24,405 nucleotides of DNA from JBBDYD01 sp040901865 (GTDB lineage: Bacteria > Bacteroidota > Ignavibacteria > UBA10030), in contig JBBDYD010000121.1 of NCBI GenBank assembly GCA_040901865.1, positions 1 to 24,405 of the forward strand, given 5' to 3'. Below are positions 1 through 7,218 of the stretch, one piece after another (within the stretch, counting starts at the first letter, position 1; the number at the start of each line of letters is the position of its first letter). A model generated the notes under the pieces. The model did not search any database, was not told the DNA's origin, and saw only the letters and a list, made by a program, of their open reading frames with translations. Both the position numbers and the translations under genes were made by a program.

Positions 1-1481
1 CCGCTCACATAGCAATCTTTGTCTTTTACAGAAAGGCTCGCTTAAATATTCAATCTGAGACAAGCAGTCTAAGTCAATACGATCCTCCGAACTCTGCCGA
101 AAAGTCGAATCCAGCAAGTTCAGTTGCCGTCCTAATGAGCTTTGTGGATGAAGTGAAAGTGCTTGCTCCAAAGGGCATGTTTGTTCCAATGACAGACTTT
201 TCGGACCGCATAGATTCAACCATTGATGGCATGTTGGGAACTATGCACGACCGAATAAATCTATTTCTTGTCGTCGGCATCGCAGGGACAATGTTCGGTG
301 TTTTTGAATTTGCTGCCAACGCCTACGAAATATTCAAAACCGGCGATTCAGGTGTCGTAGGCGTCCTAAGCACGAGTTTTAGTGATTCTATAGGACGAGC
401 CTTTCCTGTTGGGATTTTCGGAATCTTTTTGACGATTGTCTTCCAGATTCGTTCGGCACATTATGAGGATGAGTTACGAAACGCAGTCGCAGGAGCAACA
501 CAAAAGGCACTCCTTTTTAGAACGCATGAAAGCCGATCAGAGCTTGATCGCCTTTCAAACGCACTTACTGCAGTTGAAGCGGCTTTCTCAAGTTTAGACG
601 AGAAGATGAAACCATTGGCGGACGTATTCAGGAATCGGACACTTGAAATAGTTGAGGAATTCGGTACGCACATCGAAGGATTTCTCAAGAAGGCGAATTC
701 TCAGTTTGAAGATCTGCAGGAATCGAGTAGGTCAATTGCCACTAGTACCGCTGAACTCAGCGAAACAACAAAGGAAGTCAAAAAAACCCTCAAGGATGCT
801 CCCAAGGTATTAGGGCAATTAAGCTCTTTGGCAGGAGAACACGAACAAGCGTTGGCAAACTATAAGGTATTCTCTGAGGAGCTAAAGTTACTTCCATCAC
901 AAATGATACAAAAGCTCGCAGAATCCTTCGCCGAATTTTCTGTGACTGCTGAGACAGTCTGGGCAGAACGCAGCGAGTCTGTTCTGAAGGACATCAAGAC
1001 TGACATGATTGACTATGTTGGGAGTATAAAGACAAATATTGAAGTTATTAACAAAGCGCTTGTTGAGACTAATGCAAAATATGAAGAGTTGATAAGAAAC
1101 CAGGAAGAGATAATTCCCCGGATCATTACGAATCTTCGAGAAGCACTGCTTGAGAAGCGCCCAGAAATCAGTTTAGAATTGAAGGCGCTTCTAGGTGAGC
1201 TCGGTAGCATAGTGGAGAAAGCTTCAGAAGCGAAAAATGGTCTCATGCAATGGCTTCAGGGGGTTGGACAGCTCCACACGGAAATTAACAGAGTACGCGA
1301 GGCTCTGGCAGCACAAATAGATCAACTAAAAAACAAGCCTCTTACCGGCGAATTCGCAAAGATTGTTGAGCAACTGGAGAAATCGAATTCTTTTTTGGGG
1401 CGCCTTACCAAGCACACACCATCAATCGCTCTCGCGAACATCCTGAGCTTTCGCATTCATGGCGACAAAGCAAAGCAGTAG
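1..1481 (+). CDS. ZorA-like MotA/TolQ/ExbB-family membrane protein with long helical tail, 5'-partial
   Basis: Likely the stator subunit of an inner-membrane proton-driven motor paired with the next gene. The frame is open to the left edge (codons from base 3), and the first visible residues (AIFVFYRKARLN) look like the end of a transmembrane helix, so the internal ATG at 135 is probably not the start. Counting from that ATG, hydrophobic helices lie at about residues 41-61 (GIAGTMFGVFEFA) and 88-104 (FPVGIFGIFLTIVF), the spacing and Gly/Ala-rich character of the last two MotA/ExbB helices. About 330 residues of charged, heptad-like helix follow, with no enzymatic motif. A long cytoplasmic tail after a MotA-like core, with an OmpA-domain partner 32 bases downstream, is the known layout of ZorA in Zorya defence. 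Alternatives are an orphan ExbB/TolQ-type protein or a divergent flagellar stator; the tail argues against both. The family is fairly sure, the Zorya assignment is inference. Confidence 0.62.
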   Translation, partial: AHIAIFVFYRKARLNIQSETSSLSQYDPPNSAEKSNPASSVAVLMSFVDEVKVLAPKGMFVPMTDFSDRIDSTIDGMLGTMHDRINLFLVVGIAGTMFGVFEFAANAYEIFKTGDSGVVGVLSTSFSDSIGRAFPVGIFGIFLTIVFQIRSAHYEDELRNAVAGATQKALLFRTHESRSELDRLSNALTAVEAAFSSLDEKMKPLADVFRNRTLEIVEEFGTHIEGFLKKANSQFEDLQESSRSIATSTAELSETTKEVKKTLKDAPKVLGQLSSLAGEHEQALANYKVFSEELKLLPSQMIQKLAESFAEFSVTAETVWAERSESVLKDIKTDMIDYVGSIKTNIEVINKALVETNAKYEELIRNQEEIIPRIITNLREALLEKRPEISLELKALLGELGSIVEKASEAKNGLMQWLQGVGQLHTEINRVREALAAQIDQLKNKPLTGEFAKIVEQLEKSNSFLGRLTKHTPSIALANILSFRIHGDKAKQ

Positions 1482-1513
1482 CTCCAATCCAGGGACGGCA
1501 GACCTAACTATCG

Positions 1514-2125
1514 ATGCGTCATCGATCTAATCCATGGCCAGCTTTTGTCGACATGTTTACGGCCCTCTTCATCGTGTCGTTTGCAGGATTGATTCTTTTC
1601 TCTGGTACTTATTTGGATGTCTCAAGAATCCAAGAGAAAGTCAACAAGATTGGCCGCAATGTCGAGACTGTCCTCAGGGGAAAAGTTCAATCGAACGTCA
1701 GAAAATGTGGCGAAGAGATTTGTATCGATCTGTATATTCATTTTCCAATAGATAAGGACTCTATTAACTTAGGCGATCGGGCTATAGTCAAAGCGGTCGC
1801 GCTAAGTATGAAGAAGGCTTTTGACCAATTGACATCTGAAGAACTCAGGGTGATCGAATTGGTCATAGAAGGCCATACTGATAATCAGCAGCCAGGAATA
1901 CGGTTGAATCCGAGGGACCGCTTTTTGTACAATTGGAATCTTAGCTCGAGACGTGCCACGGCTGTACTTTATGAATTCTCTGACGCAGGAATGAAGCCAC
2001 CTCGATACAATATTGTTGCTATTGGATATGCAGATTCGCAGCCCCTCTACCGTAGTTCATCGCCCCATGCTGCACAAAATCGCCGAACCACTCTTCGTAT
2101 TCGTGTTGACTCAAAAAAGCTATAA
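1514..2125 (+). CDS. ZorB-like MotB/OmpA-family peptidoglycan-binding motor subunit
   Basis: A 203-residue protein with a short cytoplasmic start, one membrane helix (about residues 14-33) and a periplasmic OmpA/MotB domain. Asp13 in the segment WPAFVDMFTALF sits just before the helix, where MotB and ZorB carry their proton-binding aspartate. The OmpA-type peptidoglycan-binding signature is present: EGHTDN (119-124), NLSSRRA (142-148), GYADSQP (171-177) and QNRRTTLRI (188-196). Two cysteines (65, 70) lie between helix and domain and could form a periplasmic disulfide. It starts 32 bases after the preceding gene with no good Shine-Dalgarno. The pair should form a membrane motor anchored to the cell wall. 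No zorC, zorD or zorE type gene follows before the tRNA remnant. Family assignment is firm; membership of a Zorya system rests on the partner's tail. Confidence 0.7.
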   Translation: MRHRSNPWPAFVDMFTALFIVSFAGLILFSGTYLDVSRIQEKVNKIGRNVETVLRGKVQSNVRKCGEEICIDLYIHFPIDKDSINLGDRAIVKAVALSMKKAFDQLTSEELRVIELVIEGHTDNQQPGIRLNPRDRFLYNWNLSSRRATAVLYEFSDAGMKPPRYNIVAIGYADSQPLYRSSSPHAAQNRRTTLRIRVDSKKL

Positions 2126-2580
2126 TAACCGAGGCGGCTTGTCAGAATGCGAATGTTGTGAATTAAGAACCCAGTAGGAACTCCCGCCGACTTGTTGCCC
2201 TTCTCTCCCAACGAAATGTCAAATGATTCAAGCGCTCAGTACGCAGCTCGGGAGGCTTGACACATTCAATATCAACGCTTTCAGTTTGTTTCAAACGGAG
2301 GATTCCTTGGTTAGAACGCTCGCCCTGAAATTATTTGAACTATCGTGGCCGTCGGTCGAAAGGGCCATTGTTGTCCAGGGGGTGTCATTGAGTTAGGAGC
2401 AAACGACTATTAATACGAATGCAACGTGACTTTCGGATAGCCATCTGCTTGGAAAAGATCGGATACCAGTCCCTCTGCCTCAGGTCTCTAAGTCAGGCAG
2501 CCCACCACTAACGTCGTGTGCCCAACATGTCCCCACATCCTGCACTATCTCTTACCACTCAATGCTATCCAATACCAAGG

Positions 2581-2599
2581 TGTGACCATTTTGTGACCA
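2581..2599 (+). repeat. Direct repeat TGTGACCA at 11-base spacing, possible recombinase arm site
   Basis: TGTGACCA occurs at 2581-2588 and again at 2592-2599, one helical turn apart. It lies about 100 bases from the tRNA remnant. Helically phased direct repeats flanking an attachment core are typical of tyrosine-recombinase arm sites, but no integrase is visible here, so the role is inferred. Confidence 0.35.
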
Positions 2600-2647
2600 C
2601 GCTGCATGAAATGTGGTGATTTTGACCTTGCTCGTGTAAAGAAAAAT

Positions 2648-2666
2648 ATTCAAATTGATTCAAATT
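2648..2666 (+). repeat. AT-rich direct repeat ATTCAAATT at 10-base spacing
   Basis: ATTCAAATT occurs at 2648-2656 and 2658-2666, immediately left of the tRNA remnant. Together with the TGTGACCA pair it gives two sets of helically phased repeats beside the putative attachment core. It could bind an integrase, an excisionase or an architectural protein, or be a chance AT-rich duplication. Confidence 0.35.
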
Positions 2667-2676
2667 TAGCGATTTT

Positions 2677-2755
2677 GCGAACACAGGATTGACATGCTTG
2701 GATTCAGGAGCTAGTGTTGGCAACGACGTGCAGGTTCAAGTCCTGTTCCGGGCAC
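2677..2755 (+). pseudogene. Degenerate 3' part of tRNA-Leu(CAG), probable attachment-site remnant
   Basis: The 3' half reads as tRNA. The T arm has stem GCAGG (2730-2734), loop TTCAAGT (2735-2741) and stem CCTGT (2742-2746), followed by the acceptor 3' strand TCCGGGC (2747-2753) and discriminator A2754. The anticodon loop TTCAGGA (2703-2709) carries CAG, and GTT-GGC-AAC after the anticodon arm resembles a long variable arm, as in tRNA-Leu. The anticodon stem has one mismatch and two wobbles, the D arm is poorly formed, and no GCCCGGA acceptor 5' strand exists upstream; the bases in that place (AGCGATT) cannot pair. CCA is not encoded. This fits the 3' duplicate left when an element integrates into a tRNA gene. 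A decayed tRNA unrelated to integration is the alternative. Confidence 0.6.
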
Positions 2756-2793
2756 TTAACATGGAAGATTGCAGATTGTAGATTGAAGATTTG
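2746..2793 (+). repeat. tRNA-end sequence followed by a 7-base microsatellite, first copy
   Basis: TTCCGGGCAC (2746-2755, the tRNA 3' end) is followed by four 7-base units: AGATTGC, AGATTGT, AGATTGA, AGATTTG (2766-2793). The same order, the 10-mer and then GATTG-type 7-mers, recurs at 2909-2956. It is therefore part of a larger repeated module and not simply the end of the tRNA. Confidence 0.6.
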
Positions 2794-2812
2794 AACAGCG
2801 TTCATCGATAAG

Positions 2813-2914
2813 TTGAGCGAGTCCATTTTCTGGACGAGCAAAATCCCGCCTTTGAAGCCTTCCAACAGGAAGGCGGGATCCTGCCTGCCCCGATGCTTTC
2901 TATCGGGGTTCCGG
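2813..2914 (+). repeat. Hairpin-rich intergenic repeat, copy 1
   Basis: A 102-base unit that matches 3034-3135 at every base except 2859 (C here, T at 3080). It folds into three consecutive hairpins: GTCCA/TGGAC, ATCCCGCCTT/AAGGCGGGAT (10-base stem) and CCCCGAT/ATCGGGG (7-base stem with loop GCTTTCT). The organisation resembles REP/BIME-type dispersed repeats. Such hairpins could also act as transcription terminators between the island and the glycosyltransferase gene. Confidence 0.8.
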
Positions 2915-2956
2915 GCACAAAGGATTGCGGATTGTAAATTGCAGATTGCAGATTGA
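2909..2956 (+). repeat. tRNA-end 10-mer plus 7-base microsatellite, second copy
   Basis: TTCCGGGCAC recurs exactly at 2909-2918, overlapping the end of hairpin copy 1, and is followed by GGATTGC, GGATTGT, AAATTGC, AGATTGC and AGATTGA (2922-2956). This repeats the order seen from 2746 on. Confidence 0.6.
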
Positions 2957-2969
2957 AAAAGAGTTCAAG

Positions 2970-3033
2970 TTGAGCGAGTCCGCTTTCTGGACGAGCGAAA
3001 TCCCGCTTAGAGCTCCACAAATGTTTGGCGGGA
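2970..3033 (+). repeat. Divergent, shorter copy of the hairpin repeat
   Basis: It begins with TTGAGCGAGTCC like the full copies, keeps the small TTTCTGGACGAGC segment and forms an ATCCCGC/GCGGGAT stem, but its central loop differs and the CCCCGAT hairpin is missing. It abuts the next full copy at 3034. Confidence 0.6.
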
Positions 3034-3135
3034 TTGAGCGAGTCCATTTTCTGGACGAGCAAAATCCCGCCTTTGAAGCTTTCCAACAGGAAGGCGGGAT
3101 CCTGCCTGCCCCGATGCTTTCTATCGGGGTTCCGG
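3034..3135 (+). repeat. Hairpin-rich intergenic repeat, copy 2
   Basis: Second full 102-base copy, one substitution away from copy 1 at 2813-2914, with the same three hairpins. Near-identity over a non-coding unit implies recent duplication or active homogenisation. Confidence 0.8.
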
Positions 3136-3150
3136 CACTGGTTCGATTCC

Positions 3151-3175
3151 TCCCGCTTGTAGCGGGACTCGCTCA
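3151..3175 (+). repeat. Terminal hairpin and inverted copy of the repeat border
   Basis: TCCCGCT (3151-3157) and AGCGGGA (3161-3167) form a 7-base stem with a 3-base loop. The overlapping GGACTCGCTCA (3165-3175) is the exact reverse complement of TGAGCGAGTCC at 2814-2824, so the whole array is bracketed by an 11-base inverted repeat. Just before it, GGTTCGATTCC (3140-3150) looks like a tRNA T loop, but its stem does not pair. Confidence 0.55.
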
Positions 3176-3210
3176 CCATACCATTCCTTCCCCAACCTGA
3201 CTACGCCTTC

Positions 3211-5342
3211 ATGCCCCTGCGAATCATTTCTGGTCTGATCAGAGCCGTCCTCTTCCTCCTCGGCCTGTTTATCGTCCTTACGCTCATTCCACATGAATCT
3301 CCCTGGCGATTGAGCAACATCTCCAGGACGGTGATTGACGATACTGTCTGTTTCATCATCAACCTCGCCTTCGTTCCATCGACTCTCATTCTTTCGACCA
3401 AAGTGACGTTCATCGTTGCTGTCATCCTGCTCGTCCTCGTGGTAGTGGCAATTCCCCAAAAGGAACTGGGCCATGCCTGGCGCTCGTTTCGGCTCAATAC
3501 ACGCGCGTTTGCCGGCGGATTGATTGCCTTTGACCTTTTTGTGTTCACATTGATGCCGGCGGAACTCGACTTCGTCCGTGATGGAACTTCGGTCACGTTC
3601 TACTTTGTCGTAAGCACACTTGCCCTCACACTCATGGTAATCACAGCCGGGCCGATCTTCCTCTCCCTTTACGGAAAGTTTGCGGACCNNNNNNNNNNNN
3701 NNNNNNNNNNNNNNNNNNNNNNNNNNNNNNNNNNNNNNNNNNNNNNNNNNNNNNNNNNNNNNNNNNNNNNNNNNNNNNNNNNNNNNNNATGGTAATCACA
3801 GCCGGGCCGATCTTCCTCTCCCTTTACGGAAAGTTTGCGGACCCGCTACAGCGCGCTTATCAATCTGTCAAGCATATCGTCCTTTCCTCCAGGCCATCGT
3901 ACTATGTGGGAACTTTGGCGATCACGGGATTTGCCTTGGCGAATCTCGTTTCCTTCATGCTCTTCGAACATATTCCGCATGTTCAGGACAGTATTGCTCA
4001 GTTCTTCCACGGAAAGATTCTCGCCCAAGGAGCCCTCACAGCTCCAGCCCCGCCGGTGCCACCAGACTTTTTCAATTTTCTCCACATGATCATCATGGAC
4101 GGCAAATGGTATTCTCAGTATCCCCCAGGCCATTCCGTTCTTCTCGCTGCCGGAAGCCTTCTGAATGCACCCTGGATTATCAATCCGCTCTTCGGCTCTC
4201 TCACGATCATCGCCGCGTACGCCCTGGGCAAGGAACTCTTCGACGAAACGGCCGGCCGCATCGCTGCCGCCCTGACTCTTCTTTCACCTTTTGTGCTCTT
4301 CATGTCGTCAGAATTCATGAATCACACGACGGCGCTATTCTTCTTTGTTATTTTCATTCTCTTTTTTGCCAAGTCTCTAAGAACGGGATTCCTTCTCCAC
4401 GGACTGCTGGCCGGAGGCGCGTTGGGCTGGCTTGCACATATCCGTCCCTATAGCGCTCCCGCCCTGGCCGCGCCGTTTCTCCTGTACGGACTCGTTTTGA
4501 TGTTCAAGCGCTGGCCGGAACTTAAACGTGCCGTTATAGGGTTTGTCGCCGCGTTCTCTCTCTTCATCGGACTTTTGCTCGCCTTCAACTGGATAACAAA
4601 CGGGCACCCGCTTCTCTTCGGATTCCAGGTCCTTTGGGGCGACATGGTAGAGCCCGGTTTTGGCCACAGTGGCTGGGGGGAGCCGCATACGCCGTTTCGC
4701 GGCCTTCAACAGATGCTTTCAAACCTCAACGGAATGAACAAGTATCTATTCGAACTTCCGATCCCATCCCTCCTCCTTGTCATGCCGCTTTTCTTCTCGG
4801 GAAAGCACAATCGCTGGGATTATCTCCTCATCGCATCGTTTCTCCTGGTGACGCTCGCGTACTTCTTCTATTGGTTTCAGGATTGGTGTTTCGGACCGCG
4901 GTTCTTATTTGAGGCTTCCGTCCCGTTGATTCTTATTACCGCCCGGGGGATTCAGCATTTCCCGACGCTCTGGAACGATGTGTTCGGATTTCGCACGGAG
5001 CGAACGAAAGTTCGGATACTTTCTCTGACTGGATTGGCGTTTCTCTTCGCTCTCGGCTTCGCGACGAACCTTCCGCCGCTCATACAGCTCTACGGGCAAA
5101 GTTACTGGGGGGTCAACGCAGACGTGGTGAAGGCTGTGGAGAAGATGGGAATTGAAAAGGGTCTCATCTTTGTGAAGTCGTACTATGGAAGCGTGTTGCC
5201 GCAGAATGATCCATTTTTGAAATCTCCGATCATGTATGCAATCGATCTGGAAAGGAACAATCAGATTCTTATGAAACAATTTCCGGACTACCCGACCTAT
5301 AGGGCCATCGGTTCCCGCGTAGAACCAATTTCCGCCAAGTGA
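3211..5342 (+). CDS. GT-C (GT39/ArnT/PMT-like) integral membrane glycosyltransferase, split by an assembly gap
   Basis: Probably transfers sugar from a lipid-linked donor on the outer face of the inner membrane. The gene is interrupted by 100 N at 3689-3788, but the 55 bases before and after the gap are identical; merging them gives one 658-residue frame. The protein has many hydrophobic helices. A first extracytoplasmic loop carries acidic Asp (HVQDSIAQFFHGK), as GT-C enzymes do, and a second holds DGKWYSQYPPGHS, a segment typical of membrane mannosyl/glycosyltransferases. HIRPYSAP and FQDWCFGPRFLFEA follow. The ATG at 3211 is chosen because the protein turns hydrophobic at once; upstream is repeat DNA without a Shine-Dalgarno. 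Its stop abuts that of the convergent GT2 glycosyltransferase, whose DPM1-like product could make a polyprenyl-phosphate sugar donor for it. The sugar and acceptor cannot be told. Confidence 0.75.
3634..3843 (+). other. Artefactual scaffold gap: 100 N between identical 55-base ends
   Basis: Bases 3634-3688 and 3789-3843 are the same 55-mer, and 3689-3788 are N. The two sides encode the same peptide and join in frame. The contigs overlap and should be merged by removing the N run and one copy. Confidence 0.9.
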
Positions 5343-6065
5343 TCAAGGGCGCTTTTTCTTTCGGGTCATCAAGCTCCATTTGAACAAGGCAACGAGAGCG
5401 CGTACACCGTCACGCCAGGTAATTTTCTTCCCTTCTTCATATCCCCGCCCTGTATACGTTATCGGAATTTCGTAGACCTTGTACCCCCCGCGAAAAAGCT
5501 TTACCGTTACCTCAACCTCAAAATCAAATGTAAAAGATCGGATATCGAGCGACCGGAGGACTTCTGTTCGAATGACTTTGAACCCGGTCTCCATATCGGT
5601 CAGCATCCCGGATGTCATCATGTTTGTCAACAGTGTCAGCATCTTGTTCCCAAGATAATGCCAAAAAAGGAATACACGGTGCGCTCCGAGAAACCGTGAG
5701 CCGTAGACCGCGTCTGCCCAGCCCTGTTCGATGAACTCGAGGGCCCTCGGGTATTCCTCAGGATGATACTCCAGGTCGGCATCCTGGATCACTACCACTT
5801 CCCCTGTCACTTTTGAAAGACCTGTCTGGATGGCCTTTCCCTTGCCCTGGTTCTTTGCATGATACAAGCAGATGAGCTCCCTGCGGTGTCTTTTCCCGAG
5901 TCTTTCCATGACGGCCTTCGTCCCGTCGGTCGATCCGTCATCCACAACCACGATTTCCTTCCGCCCGGGAACGGCAAGAACGCGGCGCACGATCTTCTCA
6001 AGCGTCTGCTCCTCATTGTACACTGGGATAATGATGGACAGTTTGAAATGGGACTGTTTCTTCAT
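5343..6065 (-). CDS. Glycosyltransferase family 2, dolichyl/polyprenyl-phosphate mannosyltransferase (DPM1) type
   Basis: A 240-residue cytoplasmic GT-A enzyme that would transfer a sugar from a nucleotide donor to polyprenyl phosphate. The N-terminal strand IIIPVYNEEQT, nucleotide-binding VVVDDGSTDGT, the NQGKGKAIQTG segment and the metal-binding DAD in IQDADLEYHPEEY are all present. GSRFLG and METGFKVIRTEVL are typical of the DPM1/DpmA branch. No C-terminal membrane helices are seen, so this is the soluble form. The start is the ATG at 6065; the frame is open further upstream but that part lies inside the methyltransferase gene and is not GT2-like. ATG overlaps the methyltransferase TGA as ATGA, suggesting coupled translation. 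Its stop directly touches the stop of the convergent GT-C gene, a plausible partner that would use the lipid-linked sugar. Confidence 0.88.
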   Translation of the reverse strand: MKKQSHFKLSIIIPVYNEEQTLEKIVRRVLAVPGRKEIVVVDDGSTDGTKAVMERLGKRHRRELICLYHAKNQGKGKAIQTGLSKVTGEVVVIQDADLEYHPEEYPRALEFIEQGWADAVYGSRFLGAHRVFLFWHYLGNKMLTLLTNMMTSGMLTDMETGFKVIRTEVLRSLDIRSFTFDFEVEVTVKLFRGGYKVYEIPITYTGRGYEEGKKITWRDGVRALVALFKWSLMTRKKKRP

Positions 6066-6784
6066 GAAGCGTTTCTCCTGGCAACAATGAGAAGTGATTG
6101 TCCAAACGGCCTCCAGAGTCGTGGCTCGATAACACGGAGTACGGGCACGGCAAACCGATCGAACGTGAGCGCCGAAGTCCGCGGAATCGACTGCACACGC
6201 AGAATTCGGCCATAAAGCCACCAACCGAAAAAGCCCGGCATGTTCCAGTACGAAACTGAGGCAACGTTAAACCCCGCCGATTCAAACAACGTTCTTCCCG
6301 ATGCCTTTGTGTACCGGCGGCAATGGTGAAACACCTCATCAAGACTGCCGAAAATCGCCGGAAATGCAGGCACCCAGTGGACGGCGTAACCGCCGGGCTT
6401 CAAAAGAAGATGCATCGCACGAACGACTTCCTCCACTGTTCCATCCGGAATGTGCTCGAGGACATTTGAAGAGACAATGGAATCAAAGCTGCCACGCATG
6501 TCCTGGCGCCGGGAAAGATCTTCGAGAGAAACGCACTCGACCGATAAATCGGAATGTTCAGCGACGCGTTCACGATGAATCTGAATAAGATTCGGATCGA
6601 TGTCTATTGCCAACACCTTTGTTCCTCCCCTGAGAAACAACGGCGTGAGATTGCCGATACCTGCTCCAAGTTCCAGCACCCTGTGACCTAAGTACGGACA
6701 CATCAGATCGTAAACGAACTCGTTGTAATGGATCGCTTCAGAAAGCGTCTCAAGGGAAAACTCGGATGCATCTGTTTTACTCAC
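6062..6784 (-). CDS. Class I SAM-dependent methyltransferase
   Basis: A 240-residue protein with the Rossmann-type SAM motifs in order: VLELGAGIGNLTPL (motif I), the acidic VLAIDIDPN at the end of strand 2, FDSIVSSNVLEHIPD (motif IV) and LLKPGGYAVHWVP (motif VI). The C-terminal half contains HCRRYTKASGRTLFESAGF and two aromatic, hydrophobic stretches (SYWNMPGFFGWWLYGRIL) that may sit at the membrane surface. This type often accompanies polyprenyl-linked sugar pathways and may methylate a glycan or lipid precursor; the substrate is unknown. Its GTG start overlaps the TGA of the small secreted protein upstream (GTGA), and its TGA overlaps the GT2 start downstream (ATGA), so all are in one operon. 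Confidence 0.82.
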   Translation of the reverse strand: MSKTDASEFSLETLSEAIHYNEFVYDLMCPYLGHRVLELGAGIGNLTPLFLRGGTKVLAIDIDPNLIQIHRERVAEHSDLSVECVSLEDLSRRQDMRGSFDSIVSSNVLEHIPDGTVEEVVRAMHLLLKPGGYAVHWVPAFPAIFGSLDEVFHHCRRYTKASGRTLFESAGFNVASVSYWNMPGFFGWWLYGRILRVQSIPRTSALTFDRFAVPVLRVIEPRLWRPFGQSLLIVARRNAS

Positions 6785-7218
6785 GTCAAGAGACTCACTT
6801 TCGTCTTTCTGTACCGAGTTGGGTCGGTGCCGGGAATCGTGATCCGAAGTGTGCCGAGCCCGTTGTTGCGTCGGACGATCTCGGCATTTGGGGCGCCCCG
6901 AACGATCTCCGCAGAATCTTCATGGAGAAGATCGTACTTTTTCCCTTCAATTCCCTCCATAATGTACGTTACACCCTCGGGCCGGCGACTTGCACCAGAT
7001 CCAACGGAGTTTCGAGAAGGCAGGCAAAATACTTTCGCGATTTGTTTCGTCGTTCCACCGTCATCGAGTCTCCCGATCCCGTATTTAATGAGATTCGGGA
7101 TGAAGCCCTTAGAGCCACTTCCAAAGAGTTCATCATCCCCAAGGCGGTCTTCAAACCAAACGACCTGGGAAAAACTCTGGCACACAATCAACAAGCAGAA
7201 GGACAGGACTTTTATCAC
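6781..7218 (-). CDS. Small secreted protein of unknown function
   Basis: I do not recognise this 145-residue protein. The GTG at 7218 overlaps the permease stop (GTGA) and gives an N terminus MIKVLSFCLLIVCQSFSQ, a textbook Sec signal peptide with likely cleavage after SQ. The mature part is polar, begins VVWFEDRLGDDELF, contains IPNLIKYGIGRLDDGG and PEGVTYIMEGIEGKKYD, and ends in a basic segment RYRKTKVSLLT. No cysteine pair, lipobox or catalytic motif stands out. Position, 4-base overlaps on both sides and the signal peptide support a real gene translated with its neighbours. A plus-strand frame covers the same DNA but lacks these features. It could be an envelope protein acting with the glycosylation genes; that is inference from the operon only. 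Confidence 0.65.
   Translation of the reverse strand: MIKVLSFCLLIVCQSFSQVVWFEDRLGDDELFGSGSKGFIPNLIKYGIGRLDDGGTTKQIAKVFCLPSRNSVGSGASRRPEGVTYIMEGIEGKKYDLLHEDSAEIVRGAPNAEIVRRNNGLGTLRITIPGTDPTRYRKTKVSLLT

Larger units (their letters stand above)
2126..2676. other. Intergenic region without a recognisable gene
   Basis: About 550 bases between the ZorB-like gene and the tRNA remnant. I find no convincing reading frame on either strand and no integrase fragment. The only visible structure is at its right end: two pairs of short direct repeats with 10-11-base spacing, listed separately. A short gene-free stretch between the last cargo gene and the attachment site is common at island ends. Confidence 0.6.

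Noticed and set aside
2126..2676. Possible integrase gene fragment next to the tRNA remnant
   Set aside because: Translated in the frames around TGTGACCA, no recombinase box (R..HxxR..Y) or any long frame appears on either strand.
2813..3135. CRISPR-like array
   Set aside because: Only two full copies, 102 bases long with internal hairpins and no uniform spacers; no cas genes.
3130..3178. A second tRNA remnant (GGTTCGATTCC with a T-loop look)
   Set aside because: The five-base T stem does not pair beyond two positions, and no other arm can be drawn; kept only as a note in the repeat entry.
2802..3179. Minus-strand frame of 125 codons across the repeats
   Set aside because: It encodes the repeated hairpin units twice with the same peptide, which is a by-product of the DNA repeat and not a protein gene.
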